Source of the DNA: Acinetobacter sp. ANC 4178
GTDB lineage: Bacteria > Pseudomonadota > Gammaproteobacteria > Pseudomonadales > Moraxellaceae
Assembly (NCBI RefSeq): GCF_004331175.1
Contig: NZ_SJOD01000003.1
Coordinates: 62,001-126,000, forward strand
Reading direction: 5' to 3'
Length of the DNA stretch: 64,000 nt
Shown here: positions 44,849-55,590 of the stretch, piece by piece
Layout: the number at the start of each line of letters is the position of its first letter
How positions within the stretch are numbered: position 1 is the first letter of the stretch
The notes under the pieces: model-generated
What the model was told of the DNA's origin: nothing
The model's input: only the letters and a program-made list of their open reading frames with translations
The model's database searches: none
Position numbers and translations under genes: made by a program

Positions 44849-45625
44849 ATGAATCTACAAACTTTACCAGGTTTATTTATTTCTCATGGATCTCCCATGC
44901 TTGCGCTTAACCCCGAACAAGTTGGCCCAGCTTTACACCGTTTAAGCTTAAATCTCCCGACACCCAAAGCCATTGTTGTGATGTCAGCACATTGGGAAAG
45001 TCAGGCACTTGAAGTTAATACGGGCATCCGTCCAGAAACATGGCATGATTTTCGTGGTTTTCCACCTGCGCTGTATGAAATTCGCTATCCCGCTCCCGGT
45101 GAACCTAAACTTGCAGAAGATATTTTAAAACGACTGTCTGATGCGGGAATTGATGCACATGCCAATAATAGCCGCCCACGTGATCACGGTGTATGGATGC
45201 CACTTTTGCATATGTTCCCAAATGCAGATATTCCAGTGGTTGAAATTTCACTCCCCATACACATGTCCGCAGAACAGATTTATCAAATTGGGCAAACTCT
45301 TTCAGCATTACGTGAACAACAAGTTTTACTCATAGGTTCTGGCAGTATTACCCACAATTTGTCTGAATTGTCATGGCATGGGGAATCTCAGGATGTCCCT
45401 GTATGGGCATCGACCTTCCGTAACCATGTGGTTCAGAAACTGACGCATCAAGATTATGACGCTATATTAGACTGGAACAGTATTCCTTATGTACAGCGCA
45501 ACCACCCGACTCTAGAACATTTTGCTCCGTTATTTTTTGCAATGGGTACGGGTACGCGATTCAACATTGTACATAGCAGTTTTTCTATGGGTTCATTGGG
45601 AATGGACATTTACCGTTTTGACTAA
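44849..45625 (+). CDS. ygiD: YgiD-type 4,5-DOPA-extradiol dioxygenase family protein
   Basis: 258 residues of the class III extradiol (LigB-like) fold: LPGLFISHGSPMLALNP (His ligand), VVMSAHWES (His), RPRDHGVWMPL (His, Glu region) and LLIGSGSITHNLSEL (His). YgiD and plant DODA open catechol rings with Fe(II) or Zn(II). The natural substrate in bacteria is unknown. It is followed by a strong terminator. Confidence 0.88.
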   Translation: MNLQTLPGLFISHGSPMLALNPEQVGPALHRLSLNLPTPKAIVVMSAHWESQALEVNTGIRPETWHDFRGFPPALYEIRYPAPGEPKLAEDILKRLSDAGIDAHANNSRPRDHGVWMPLLHMFPNADIPVVEISLPIHMSAEQIYQIGQTLSALREQQVLLIGSGSITHNLSELSWHGESQDVPVWASTFRNHVVQKLTHQDYDAILDWNSIPYVQRNHPTLEHFAPLFFAMGTGTRFNIVHSSFSMGSLGMDIYRFD

Positions 45626-45641
45626 TCCTTTATAAACATTA

Positions 45642-45686
45642 AAGAAATGAATACAAATGTTGTACACGTATTCATTTCTTTTTTTT
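45642..45686 (+). terminator. Terminator after the dioxygenase gene
   Basis: 13-bp perfect stem AAGAAATGAATAC / GTATTCATTTCTT, then a T run. Confidence 0.88.
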
Positions 45687-45741
45687 ATTAATCATTTAAC
45701 CTTAAGTTTTGTATCTATCTAACTTAAGTGTTAATTCTAAA

Positions 45742-46512
45742 ATGAAATTGAAATACCTTTTACTTGCTTTGTTACCTTTTTCTCTTGCTGCTTGCCAATC
45801 AACTCAAACACCATCAAATATGGATCAAGCCGTGAATGTACAATCAATTCCTGATCAAAATAAAACACTTGCTGCCTATGAATGGATCAGCACCACATCA
45901 ACCACGCCAAAGCCTTTAACACTGTCTTTTAATGCACAAGGACAATTGGCTGTTAAAACTAGCTGTAATGGTTTGGGCACCAATTGGAAAATTGAAGGTG
46001 ACAAAATTGTCACAGGTGCAATGATGGGCACGCAAATGGCTTGTGCTGAACCTGCGATGCAACAAGAACGCTTAGCAGCAGATTTACTCGGTCAACGTTC
46101 AATTCAATTCACGTTGAATAGCCAAAATGCTGAAGCCCCGACATTAACACTGGTTTCTGCGAAAGGCGAAAAACATGTCTTTGTTGGGAAAATGACCCCT
46201 GAAACCAAATACCAATCTCAAGGCGAAACCCTCTTTTTAGAAATTTCACCAGAAACAAAAACTTGTTCTACAGGCGTGGCTCGCATTGAGTGCTTACAAG
46301 TTCGTGAAATCAAATATGATGACAAGGGTGCAAAAACTCAAGTAAATAAAGATTGGAACTTATTCTACGATCATATTGAAGGCTATACTCACGACTCTAA
46401 AACCCGCCAAATTGTTCGCGTAAAACGTTTTGAACGTCAAAACCCTGCTGCGGATCAATCAAAATATGCTTATGTCAAAGACATGGTGATTGAAACCGAA
46501 ACTGTAAAATAA
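45742..46512 (+). CDS. META/DUF4377 lipoprotein
   Basis: 256 residues from ATG 45742, 11 codons inside a longer frame; this start gives a proper lipoprotein signal (KLKYLLLALLPFSLAACQS, lipobox LAAC). A META (HslJ-like) domain follows (residues ~45-140, FNAQGQLAVKTSCNGLGTNW, MMGTQMACAEP). Then comes a DUF4377 domain with a Cys pair (TCSTGVARIECLQVRE). HslJ-like META proteins are outer-membrane-associated and linked to novobiocin or heat stress; the exact role is unknown. A terminator shared with gdhA follows. Confidence 0.85.
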   Translation: MKLKYLLLALLPFSLAACQSTQTPSNMDQAVNVQSIPDQNKTLAAYEWISTTSTTPKPLTLSFNAQGQLAVKTSCNGLGTNWKIEGDKIVTGAMMGTQMACAEPAMQQERLAADLLGQRSIQFTLNSQNAEAPTLTLVSAKGEKHVFVGKMTPETKYQSQGETLFLEISPETKTCSTGVARIECLQVREIKYDDKGAKTQVNKDWNLFYDHIEGYTHDSKTRQIVRVKRFERQNPAADQSKYAYVKDMVIETETVK

Positions 46513-46525
46513 ATACAAGCAAATA

Positions 46526-46557
46526 AAAAAAGCCGATGCAATTGCATCGGCTTTTTT
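46526..46557. terminator. Bidirectional terminator between lipoprotein gene and gdhA
   Basis: Perfect inverted repeat built on GCCGATGCAA / TTGCATCGGC (46532-46551) with A and T runs at the ends. Confidence 0.9.
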
Positions 46558-46579
46558 ATGATGTTCTACTGATTTAGTC

Positions 46580-47926
46580 TTAAAACACACCCTGTGACAG
46601 CATCGCATCGGCAACTTTTACAAAGCCTGCGATATTGGCACCATCCACATAATTAATGCTACCGTCTGCTTTTGTGCCATATTTAACGCAATTACGGTGA
46701 ATGTCTTTCATAATTGCATGTAAACGCTCATCGACTTCTTCGAAACCCCAACCTAAACGCAAAGCATTTTGTGACATTTCTAGACCTGATGTTGCAACAC
46801 CCCCTGCATTGGATGCCTTACCTGGTGCATACAAAATTTTTGCTGCAACAAATTTTTCTACAGCATCGAGGGTTGAAGGCATATTGGCACCTTCTGCAAC
46901 ACATAACACACCATTGGCTAATAACACTTCTGCGTCTTCACCCGTTAATTCATTCTGAGTTGCACATGGTAAAGCGATGTCACAAGGAATTCCCCAAGGG
47001 CGTTTGCCTTCTAAATATTCAAATCCATGCTGAGAGGCAAATTCAGAAATACGTCCACGGGCTTCATTTTTCAAATGCATCACTTCTGCAAGAAGTTCGT
47101 CAGTAAAGCCATCTTTGACATAAACCGTACCATTCGAGTCTGAAAGTGATACGACTTTTGCACCCAAGAACATGGCTTTTTCCGCAGCAAATTGCGCGAC
47201 ATTGCCCGAACCTGAAATAGTCACGGTTTTTCCTTGGAAACTGTCACCACGTGTTTTTAGCATTTCTTCGGCAAAATAGACTGTGCCGTAACCTGTTGCT
47301 TCTGGACGTGCCAAAGATCCGCCAAATGCCAAGCCTTTTCCAGTAAATACACAAGAAGTATCATTACTGAGCTTTTTCATCATCCCAGCCATATAACCGA
47401 CTTCACGACCACCAACACCAATATCCCCAGCAGGAATATCAGTGTTAGAACCTAAGTGACGGTATAACTCAATCATTAATGCTTGGCAGAAACGCATAAT
47501 TTCGCCTTCTGACTTCCCTTTAGGGTCAAAGTCAGAACCGCCTTTTCCGCCACCCATAGGCAACGTTGTTAAGGCATTTTTAAAAGTCTGTTCAAAACCC
47601 AAGAACTTCAAAATAGATAAATTGACTGAAGGATGGAAACGCATTCCCCCCTTAAATGGGCCAATTGCTGAGTTGTATTGAACACGAAATGCTCGATTTA
47701 CATGGGTATTGCCTTGATCATCGACCCACGACACGCGGAATTGGATAGCACGTTCTGGTTCAATTAAACGCTCAAGTAATCCATGTGCTGCATATTTTGG
47801 GTTCTTTTCAATGAATGGCCACAGACTGGTCATCACCTCTTCTACCGCTTGTAGAAACTCGGGTTGGTGGGCATCACGTGTTTTTACGTAATCCAAAAAG
47901 TCGTTTAGGCTACTATATTTCAACAC
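46580..47926 (-). CDS. gdhA: NADP-specific glutamate dehydrogenase
   Basis: 448 residues, the hexameric bacterial type. The core has PFKGGMRFHPSVNLSILKFLGFEQ, the active-site PMGGGKGG (catalytic Lys) and GDIGVGGREVG, and the NADP-binding GSGNVAQFAAEKA. It makes glutamate from 2-oxoglutarate and ammonia and works best at high ammonium, next to the GS route encoded by glnA. The 340-nt upstream gap is shared with the rnfB gene on the opposite strand. Confidence 0.96.
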   Translation of the reverse strand: MLKYSSLNDFLDYVKTRDAHQPEFLQAVEEVMTSLWPFIEKNPKYAAHGLLERLIEPERAIQFRVSWVDDQGNTHVNRAFRVQYNSAIGPFKGGMRFHPSVNLSILKFLGFEQTFKNALTTLPMGGGKGGSDFDPKGKSEGEIMRFCQALMIELYRHLGSNTDIPAGDIGVGGREVGYMAGMMKKLSNDTSCVFTGKGLAFGGSLARPEATGYGTVYFAEEMLKTRGDSFQGKTVTISGSGNVAQFAAEKAMFLGAKVVSLSDSNGTVYVKDGFTDELLAEVMHLKNEARGRISEFASQHGFEYLEGKRPWGIPCDIALPCATQNELTGEDAEVLLANGVLCVAEGANMPSTLDAVEKFVAAKILYAPGKASNAGGVATSGLEMSQNALRLGWGFEEVDERLHAIMKDIHRNCVKYGTKADGSINYVDGANIAGFVKVADAMLSQGVF

Positions 47927-48266
47927 TTCATCCTCAGCAATTTATGAATCAAAATAGGTCAAAATTAAATTAAGTGATAAATTTTGGCGCAAAATATTAA
48001 ATACTTTTTATCCACTGCCCACAATATTTATTTAAAATAATGTGATATTTTTAATATATAACAAATAATTATTTTAACTATTACACAAAGTTTGTCTTCC
48101 CTATTTTTAAACCCAGACTTAACAATAAACTCAATATATGCACCATACAAATACACGCAATGCATCAATTTGGAACACAAGATTAATCACCCGAATCATG
48201 CTAAAATTCGGGAAAATTTGACTCCCATCTTTCTAATCCTGCTTTAAAGGCAGGTGTGGTTTTCAC
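47927..48266. other. Divergent gap between gdhA and rnfB
   Basis: A+T-rich spacer that must contain the gdhA and rnfB promoters. I could not assign either with confidence. Confidence 0.45.
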
Positions 48267-49058
48267 ATGATTTCGCAAATTGCTCTCATTCAACGCATCG
48301 ACGCGCTACTCCCCCAAACTCAATGTGGTTTATGTGGTCATCGAGATGGTTGCCTTCCCTACGCCAAAGCAATTGCAGAAGGAGAAGCAGCCAATAAATG
48401 CGTGCCAGGTGGGCAACCTGTAGCGGATGCTTTAGCTGAATTGCTACAACGTCCATCTCTCAAAGCTGAGGAAAGCGTATGGCCACTTCAGTCGGATGGA
48501 CGTCCGCAACGGATGAAAGCCGTTATTCGGGAAGATGAATGTATTGGTTGTACCAAATGTATTAGTGCATGCCCTGTCGATGCGATTATTGGATCAGGCA
48601 AACTGATGCATAGCGTATTGACTGATTTGTGTACGGGCTGTGAACTTTGCATTCCGCCTTGCCCAGTCGACTGTATTGATTTGGTCGAAGACTTGAATCG
48701 CTTACCGAATCAAATTGAACGTACGACAGAACAAAACGATTTACGCCAGCGTTACTATGCGCACATTCAGCGTGAAGAAACACGACGTTTGCAGCGTAAA
48801 GGGCCTGTGGTACGTGCCGAAATTGATACAACATTATTTGCCCAATTCTCTACTCAGCTTGATTCAGTCCCCGTGATTGAAGTTGCAGATAAAACATCTG
48901 TCGTCGCCAATCAAAATGCTCAATCAACCATTGAATTGGCAAAGCTACGAACACAAATCAAAAAATTAGAAAAGCAACTCAGTGTTCGTGAAGATGTAAC
49001 TAAGCGCGCTCAATTGCTGACATTGACCGAACAACTCAATGCATTGCAAGGAGCTTAA
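48267..49058 (+). CDS. rnfB: RnfB-like ferredoxin (stand-alone)
   Basis: 263 residues. An Fe-S domain of the RnfB type ([22 protein letters not shown], with a distal CVPGGQPV) comes first, followed by two 4Fe-4S clusters, [15 protein letters not shown] and [15 protein letters not shown]. The usual N-terminal membrane helix of RnfB is absent: the protein starts directly before the Fe-S domain. No rnfA, C, D, G or E genes are adjacent. A C-terminal coiled extension (residues ~215-263) is present. It is 2 nt from nth, so the two are probably co-transcribed. Confidence 0.88.
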   Translation: MISQIALIQRIDALLPQTQCGLCGHRDGCLPYAKAIAEGEAANKCVPGGQPVADALAELLQRPSLKAEESVWPLQSDGRPQRMKAVIREDECIGCTKCISACPVDAIIGSGKLMHSVLTDLCTGCELCIPPCPVDCIDLVEDLNRLPNQIERTTEQNDLRQRYYAHIQREETRRLQRKGPVVRAEIDTTLFAQFSTQLDSVPVIEVADKTSVVANQNAQSTIELAKLRTQIKKLEKQLSVREDVTKRAQLLTLTEQLNALQGA

Positions 49059-49060
49059 AC

Positions 49061-49759
49061 ATGGTGACTAAAACCTCTTCTGTCAAAAACATGACCAAGA
49101 AGCAAGTTCAAACCTTCTTTGAACGTTTACGTGATCAACGCCCAAATCCGACAACGGAGTTAAACTTTTCAACCCCATTTGAGCTATTAATTGCTGTCAC
49201 GTTATCGGCTCAAGCCACCGACGTGAGTGTCAATAAAGCCACAGACAAATTGTTTCCGATTGCCAATACCCCTGAAGCCATTTTTGGACTGGGTGTTGAA
49301 GGGCTCAAGCAATACATCAAAACCATTGGTTTATATAATTCCAAAGCTGAAAATGTCATTAAAACTTGCCAAATTTTAATTGAACGACACAACAGTCAAG
49401 TGCCGAATAATCGTGCAGACCTAGAAGCTTTACCTGGCGTTGGACGTAAAACTGCAAATGTGGTGTTGAATACTGCATTTGGACATCCAACCATGGCGGT
49501 GGATACACATATTTTTCGTTTAGGTAATCGGACTGGGTTGGCAGTAGGCAAAAATGTACTCGAAGTCGAACATAGACTGGTTAAAGTCATTCCTAAAGAA
49601 TTTATGGTGGATGCCCACCACTGGCTGATTCTACATGGTCGTTACTGCTGTATTGCACGTAAACCCAAGTGTGCCGAATGCGTGGTATCGGATGTCTGCA
49701 ACTGGCCTGAGCGCTTTGAATTTGGGGCTACACGCGCAATTCCTGTCAGTAATATTTAA
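49061..49759 (+). CDS. nth: Endonuclease III
   Basis: 232 residues from ATG 49061, 7 nt after AAGGAG. It shows the HhH-GPD core: LPGVGRKTANVVLNTAFG and the catalytic Lys/Asp region (LSAQATDVSVNKATDKLF and MAVDTHIFRLGNR). The C-terminal [4Fe-4S] loop is CIARKPKCAECVVSDVC. The enzyme removes oxidised pyrimidines in base-excision repair. It has a ~10-residue N-terminal extension relative to E. coli Nth. Confidence 0.96.
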   Translation: MVTKTSSVKNMTKKQVQTFFERLRDQRPNPTTELNFSTPFELLIAVTLSAQATDVSVNKATDKLFPIANTPEAIFGLGVEGLKQYIKTIGLYNSKAENVIKTCQILIERHNSQVPNNRADLEALPGVGRKTANVVLNTAFGHPTMAVDTHIFRLGNRTGLAVGKNVLEVEHRLVKVIPKEFMVDAHHWLILHGRYCCIARKPKCAECVVSDVCNWPERFEFGATRAIPVSNI

Positions 49760-49810
49760 AGAGTGCCGTGCATATCGATTAATAAGCACGGTCATTCAAA
49801 AACCACGCTC

Positions 49811-49993
49811 TTATTTTTTATGCTGTTTTTGTTTCAATTTCGGGTGTAACTGATATTCAGGTTTTGCCGCAGTTCTATTTTGTTCTTTTTGTTTTTGCTG
49901 GGTTTCTCTGAGCATTTTAAAACTGATATATAACAAACCTAGCAACAATGCCAAGCAAGCCACTATTAAAATGAATAAACCAATTTTTAACAA
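49811..49993 (-). CDS. Small single-span membrane protein, 60 aa
   Basis: MLKIGLFILIVACLALLLG opens one membrane helix (about residues 4-27), followed by a basic, Lys/Gln-rich tail of ~30 residues. No domain is recognised. It fills the gap between nth and adk on the opposite strand to nth, and no other gene explains the region. It may be real; short hydrophobic frames can also occur by chance. Confidence 0.5.
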   Translation of the reverse strand: MLKIGLFILIVACLALLLGLLYISFKMLRETQQKQKEQNRTAAKPEYQLHPKLKQKQHKK

Positions 49994-50022
49994 AATCGTA
50001 TCCTCAAAAGTTCGGACAAATA

Positions 50023-50054
50023 AAAAGAGCCCTAATATGACTTAGGACTCTTTT
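50023..50054 (-). terminator. Terminator of adk
   Basis: 13-bp stem AAAAGAGCCCTAA / TTAGGACTCTTTT (one mismatch, wobble in RNA), T run on the minus-strand side. Confidence 0.8.
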
Positions 50055-50077
50055 AAAGTCAAAAACTCAGACTTGAA

Positions 50078-50749
<672 letters not shown>

Positions 50750-50820
50750 TCATTTAAAACAATATGTATGATACTTCGAGCCAACAATTCTGCAGATCTA
50801 AACAGTCGGCAAGTATCTAA

Positions 50821-52137
50821 TTATAAGAAAGCCACAAACAAATGTATTGTACCAGCTATAAATCCAGTGACCCCACCTAATACAATCAGAATCCATTCAT
50901 CTTCCTGAAATGCAGGACGTAATAGGTTCTGGAACTCTTTCGGCGTTAACTCTCGAATACGCTCTCGGAACATTTGAAAGATTTTCTGTGCACGGCTCGC
51001 ATTGAATGCAGGGTCGCATACTGGCACCATCGTAATTTCAATTGAGCGATCAATCAAGTCCGTCTTGAGTTTTGCGTACTCTTTTGGCCCTAAAGATAGC
51101 TGTAATGATGTACGAACCAGTGGAGTTTCCATAATTTGGTTAATATGCCGTTTGACGATACGACGTGTTTTGTCCTTTTTACTACCATACATCATTTCAG
51201 TCATGATGGATTTTAACGTAATCAGGTCTTCTGTTACTACACTAGCAAATACGTCCGACACTTCTTCCTGACGCTTCATGAAAGCACCTTGGATATTATA
51301 CGTTCCGATTCTCGGCCAGACTGGTTTCACCCAAGGAAACTTACGATCTTTAGTTAATTCAGTCAGTTGTGGATAACGTACATAATGCGGCTCTATTGGG
51401 TTAAATACCATCCAGATGGCAATCCAGTTGGTTAAAAAACCCCAAACCGATGCCCAAAATGGAACTGTCCAATGCCACGGCACCACAAACCATACAACCA
51501 TTTGGAACACGCCAAAAAACATCCCGATTAGAGCACTAATATGCCAAATGAAATTGATTTCTTTCTGTCCCACTTTTAAAAACATACGTACCATTAAACG
51601 ACGATCACCCTCCATTTGGCTGACCACCATTTCACGCATGTTGACCAATGACTCGACGTTCACAGTTAATTCTGTTACCAGTTCTCTTAACACTTCTGGA
51701 AGCTGTTTATGTGCCTGTGCATAGATACGGCGTTTAATGGAATAAGGTAGATTTTCCCAAAGTACGGCATTGCGATCGATCATAACTTCATCAATCAAAT
51801 GTTCCAGTTCAAAGCCAACCTGCTCACCAATAATACGCGCCATATCTTCAGGATCCATGGCATCTAAAAATTCACGCAAAGACCCGAGTTTAGACAAGGT
51901 ATTATCGGTAATGATGCCTGAGATGCGTCCTGCCTTTCGCGGCACAATGCCCTGCCATCCCACAGGCAAAGGTCCCAAATGGAAGCCCCAAAACGTAATT
52001 GGATAGAACACCATTTTGAGCGCCATCCAAACATGGGCCCAAGTTACGAAAGCAGTTACAGGAATAATGCTCAGCACAGCCCAAAAATCGGGACGATTCA
52101 AAAAGGTTTGCCACAACTGATTGATGTACTCAAGCAT
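50821..52137 (-). CDS. DUF445 family membrane protein
   Basis: 438 residues, with membrane segments at the N-terminus (FWAVLSIIPVTAFVTWAHVWMAL), in the middle (FIWHISALIGMFFGVFQMVVWFVV and the adjacent PFWASVWGFLTNWIAIWMVF) and at the C-terminus (WILIVLGGVTGFIAGTIHLFVAFL). The charged stretches (DPEDMARIIGEQVGFELEHL, FPWVKPVWPRIGTYNIQGAFMKRQEEVSD) fit DUF445. The function of the family is not established. Confidence 0.8.
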   Translation of the reverse strand: MLEYINQLWQTFLNRPDFWAVLSIIPVTAFVTWAHVWMALKMVFYPITFWGFHLGPLPVGWQGIVPRKAGRISGIITDNTLSKLGSLREFLDAMDPEDMARIIGEQVGFELEHLIDEVMIDRNAVLWENLPYSIKRRIYAQAHKQLPEVLRELVTELTVNVESLVNMREMVVSQMEGDRRLMVRMFLKVGQKEINFIWHISALIGMFFGVFQMVVWFVVPWHWTVPFWASVWGFLTNWIAIWMVFNPIEPHYVRYPQLTELTKDRKFPWVKPVWPRIGTYNIQGAFMKRQEEVSDVFASVVTEDLITLKSIMTEMMYGSKKDKTRRIVKRHINQIMETPLVRTSLQLSLGPKEYAKLKTDLIDRSIEITMVPVCDPAFNASRAQKIFQMFRERIRELTPKEFQNLLRPAFQEDEWILIVLGGVTGFIAGTIHLFVAFL

Positions 52138-52196
52138 GCATATTTTCCAAAATAATGACTAAATAACAGAGATTAATTCTTAATTTTTTAAACAGG

Positions 52197-52724
52197 TTAT
52201 TTTCTGCCTAAGCCCATACTTAATGTATAAGAGAATTGTATTTTCGGTTCTATGTGTTCCACAACCTTACCCTCACGATTTTTTAATTCTTCTCCTGCCC
52301 CAAGCCCAACACTGAATGTGCTAATACGATCTTTATCCAACAAAACATATGCAAGATCTACACCTGCACCTAGGCGAGTTTCATCTTTATTATCCACTTG
52401 CTTACTGGCAATGTGACCTGCATAAGCCCCCACATAATACCCGTTTTTATCCTTCCCTGTGAAATAGTAAGGATATCTAAAACCAATTTGTGTTCCAAAA
52501 GGGGAATCATCGGTAAGGAAAAAACCTGCTTTGGCGTAGGCAATACCATAAGGATTGACCCATTCTGTATTTAAGTGAATCAGTTGTTGGGTTACCCCTG
52601 CACCCAGATTCCATGTACTGACACTTTCAGATGTCAATTTAGCCTCTGGTAGATAATGATGATCCTGTGCGTAAGCTGTATTGAATAATGTTATCAATGC
52701 TAACAAGGGATAAACTCTTGTCAT
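52197..52724 (-). CDS. Exported beta-barrel-like protein
   Basis: 175 residues from ATG 52724 with AAAGGTGA upstream; the longer frame to 52823 adds an implausible basic stretch. A signal peptide (MTRVYPLLALITLFNTAYAQ) precedes ~150 residues of short amphipathic strands with many Gly and Tyr (GTQIGFRYPYYFTGKDKNG, YVGAYAGHIASK, RLGAGVDLAYVLLDK). The pattern fits a small outer-membrane barrel in the YfaZ/hypothetical class. No function is assigned. Confidence 0.65.
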   Translation of the reverse strand: MTRVYPLLALITLFNTAYAQDHHYLPEAKLTSESVSTWNLGAGVTQQLIHLNTEWVNPYGIAYAKAGFFLTDDSPFGTQIGFRYPYYFTGKDKNGYYVGAYAGHIASKQVDNKDETRLGAGVDLAYVLLDKDRISTFSVGLGAGEELKNREGKVVEHIEPKIQFSYTLSMGLGRK

Positions 52725-52976
52725 TATTGTCACCTTTGTCCTTATTTTAATTGTGCATGCATTCCAAGTTTTTTTGCATGTTTTTGACTTTAACAGAATT
52801 GTTTCTATTCTTATATACAACACCTGATCTTTTTACTGTCTATAAAGTCAAAACACCCTGTTGCAATTAAACAACCCAGCCTCGCTCACTTCCAACAGAT
52901 AAGCATTATCAAAGCCAGTGACTTGAGTTAGAATAGCGCCTTCCTGATTCTCCCCCACAGTGTAAGTCAATCGCGT

Positions 52977-55025
52977 ATGAAGCAGCACTTTCCTTTAAAA
53001 AATGTCCAACAAGAAAAGCGCATTTATCGCAATCGAGTGTTTATCTCTGTCGGGATCGTCAGCTTTTTTATGTTGCTGTTGGTGGCACGTTATGCCTACT
53101 TGCAGATTATGCAATATCAACAGTTTTCAACAGCATCGGATCAAAACCGCATTCGACTTCAACCGCTTGCTCCAGCACGTGGTTATATTTATGACCGTAA
53201 TGGTATTTTATTGGCCGATAACTACCCTGTCTTTACCGCGACCATGAGCCGAGCCGATGTGGAAGATATTGAAGATACCGTTAAACGTCTTACCCCAGTT
53301 TTGGGTTTGACTGACGAAGATATCGAACGCTTCCTATCACGTATTAAAACCTCGAAGAAAACCGAACGTGTCTCGATCAAACTCAATTTAACTGAAACCG
53401 ATATTGCCAAATTCAGTGAAGTTAAATTCCAGTTTCCTGGGGTCAATATCGAGACCCAAATGACCCGTTATTATCCACATGGTGAACTGTTTGCCCATGT
53501 GATTGGTTATGTAGGTCGTATTAATGACAAAGAACTTAAAAGTATTGATAAAGACTTATATGCAGGTACCAACCTCATTGGAAAGATTGGGGTGGAAAAG
53601 TCTTATGAGGAGCTGCTACACGGTGTACCGGGTAATGAATCCGTTGAAGCCGATGCGCATGGTAATGTCCTGCGTCATTTAGGACGTAAAGAACCCGTTC
53701 GTGGCAATGATTTATATCTTTCTCTGGATTATGGCTTACAGACTGTCGCGACTGAACAACTGGCAGGTCGACGCGGTGCCATTGTCGCTATGGATCCCCG
53801 TACAGGTGAAATTCTAGCGCTCGTTTCTAGCCCAAGCTTTAACCCAAACTTGTTTGTGACAGGAATTAGCCATACCGACTATAGCGGTTTACGCGACAAT
53901 TTAGATCAGCCACTTTATAACCGTGCAGTACAAGGCGCATATCCACCGGGTTCGACCATTAAACCCATGTTTGGTTTAGGGGGTATTCACTACGGTTATA
54001 TCGACTGGGGTACCGCCATTTCTGATCATGGTTACTTTACCCTGCCAGGTGACTCTCATAAATTCCGTGATTGGAAAAAATCGGGGCATGGGGTCGTCAA
54101 TCTGCATAAAGCTCAAGTCGTTTCTTGCGATACCTTCTATTACGTGCTCTCTTACCGTATGGGTATTGAGAAAATGAACGCTTGGATGCGCCAATTTGGC
54201 TTCGGTCAAAAAACGGGAGTAGATTTACCGAGCGAAAGTGAAGGTTTATACCCAAATCCAGACTGGAAAATGCGCACTCGTAAAAGTAAATGGTTAAAGG
54301 GTGAAACGATTTCAGTGAGTATTGGACAGGGTGCTTTTACCGCCACACCTTTGCAATTAGCCATGGCTACTGCTATCACTGCTAATCATGGTGCACATGT
54401 GATTCCACATGTATTGCAAGCCAGTAAAGGGGCTAAACCACATCAAGTTTTAAATGCACCCGATGGACATATTCAGTTTAACGGCAAAGATGAAGACTGG
54501 GTTCAAATGCGTGACGCCATGGTCGATGTTATTGAAACAGGAACAGGTCGCGGTATTCGGACACCGATGTATAAAATTGCAGGAAAAACGGGTACGGCGC
54601 AGGTCAAAAGTATTGCGCAAGGGAAAAAGTATAATGAAGCTTTGCTGACAGAACGTCAGTTAGACCACGGTCTTTTTGTGGGTTTTGCCCCTGCTGAAAA
54701 TCCTGAGATTGCAATTGCTGTCGTTTGGGAAAATGGTCGTCATGGTGGTTCTGCTGCACAATTGGCACGACCTGTATTTGACTATTGGTTAATGCAACGT
54801 AAGAAAAACCCGATTAAACCCGAAGGGCATCAAATTAGTGGCGGATTGATGACAGCAGGTATTAAACCTGGTGAACTACCGAGTGGCTCTGGCGCAGCCC
54901 CAACGTCTGCAACAACAGGCTCTCAGGCGCGACCAGCAAGCTCAACCACTCACACAGCTCAGCAACCAGCTACTCCTACTACCACCCAAGCTGCTCCTGC
55001 GGCTGCAGCGGATGATGTCGAATAA
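52977..55025 (+). CDS. mrdA: Penicillin-binding protein 2 (transpeptidase)
   Basis: 682 residues: a short cytoplasmic end, one membrane anchor (VFISVGIVSFFMLLLVARYAYL), a dimerisation/pedestal domain (RGYIYDRNGILLADNYPVF) and the transpeptidase domain with PPGSTIKP (active-site SxxK), SCD (SxN position) and AGKTGTAQV (KTG). It makes cell-wall cross-links during rod elongation with RodA. The C-terminal ~60 residues are Pro/Ala/Thr-rich low complexity. rsmD overlaps its stop by 1 nt; no rodA gene is adjacent. Confidence 0.95.
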   Translation: MKQHFPLKNVQQEKRIYRNRVFISVGIVSFFMLLLVARYAYLQIMQYQQFSTASDQNRIRLQPLAPARGYIYDRNGILLADNYPVFTATMSRADVEDIEDTVKRLTPVLGLTDEDIERFLSRIKTSKKTERVSIKLNLTETDIAKFSEVKFQFPGVNIETQMTRYYPHGELFAHVIGYVGRINDKELKSIDKDLYAGTNLIGKIGVEKSYEELLHGVPGNESVEADAHGNVLRHLGRKEPVRGNDLYLSLDYGLQTVATEQLAGRRGAIVAMDPRTGEILALVSSPSFNPNLFVTGISHTDYSGLRDNLDQPLYNRAVQGAYPPGSTIKPMFGLGGIHYGYIDWGTAISDHGYFTLPGDSHKFRDWKKSGHGVVNLHKAQVVSCDTFYYVLSYRMGIEKMNAWMRQFGFGQKTGVDLPSESEGLYPNPDWKMRTRKSKWLKGETISVSIGQGAFTATPLQLAMATAITANHGAHVIPHVLQASKGAKPHQVLNAPDGHIQFNGKDEDWVQMRDAMVDVIETGTGRGIRTPMYKIAGKTGTAQVKSIAQGKKYNEALLTERQLDHGLFVGFAPAENPEIAIAVVWENGRHGGSAAQLARPVFDYWLMQRKKNPIKPEGHQISGGLMTAGIKPGELPSGSGAAPTSATTGSQARPASSTTHTAQQPATPTTTQAAPAAAADDVE

Positions 55026-55579
55026 TGAAAAATCAATTGAGAATTATTGGCGGAGAGTGGAAACGCCGCCAACTCGCTTTTGCCAGTATTGAAGGGTTAC
55101 GCCCAACCCCTGACCGAGTCCGCGAAACGCTGTTTAACTGGTTAATGTGGGATATTCAAAATGCCCAAGTCCTAGATTTGTGTACAGGTTCTGGGGCTTT
55201 AAGTTTTGAAGCCCTATCACGTGGTGCCAAGCATGTGATTATGATTGAACCAGACCGAACTCAAGCCCAGTTTTTAAAGCAAAATATTCAGTTATTAAAA
55301 GCAGAAAACTGTGAATTAAAAGTGGCGACTGCGCAACAAACCCTCCCCACTCTAAAGTCGAATTTTGATTTAGTATTTTTAGATCCGCCTTACAGCTTAA
55401 ATCTTTGGGAAGAACTGGCAAAACTAAGCGATCCGTTGATTGCTGAAAATGGGTTGATTTATATAGAGGCAGATCGTGATCTCAATACGCTGAATTTACC
55501 TCGCAGTTGGCAATCTATAAAGCAAACCAAAGCGGGTACTGTTCGAGCAGCCTTATATAAAAAAGTAACAGCTTCTTAA
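55025..55579 (+). CDS. rsmD: 16S rRNA (guanine966-N2)-methyltransferase
   Basis: 184 residues of the RsmD type: IIGGEWKRRQLAF at the start, GLRPTPDRVRETLFNWL, the SAM-binding VLDLCTGSGALSFEALSRGA, and the catalytic LVFLDPPYS (DPPY). It methylates G966 in the 30S subunit. The ATG overlaps the mrdA stop (TAATG). Confidence 0.94.
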   Translation: MKNQLRIIGGEWKRRQLAFASIEGLRPTPDRVRETLFNWLMWDIQNAQVLDLCTGSGALSFEALSRGAKHVIMIEPDRTQAQFLKQNIQLLKAENCELKVATAQQTLPTLKSNFDLVFLDPPYSLNLWEELAKLSDPLIAENGLIYIEADRDLNTLNLPRSWQSIKQTKAGTVRAALYKKVTAS

Positions 55580-55590
55580 TGCAGATTTAA

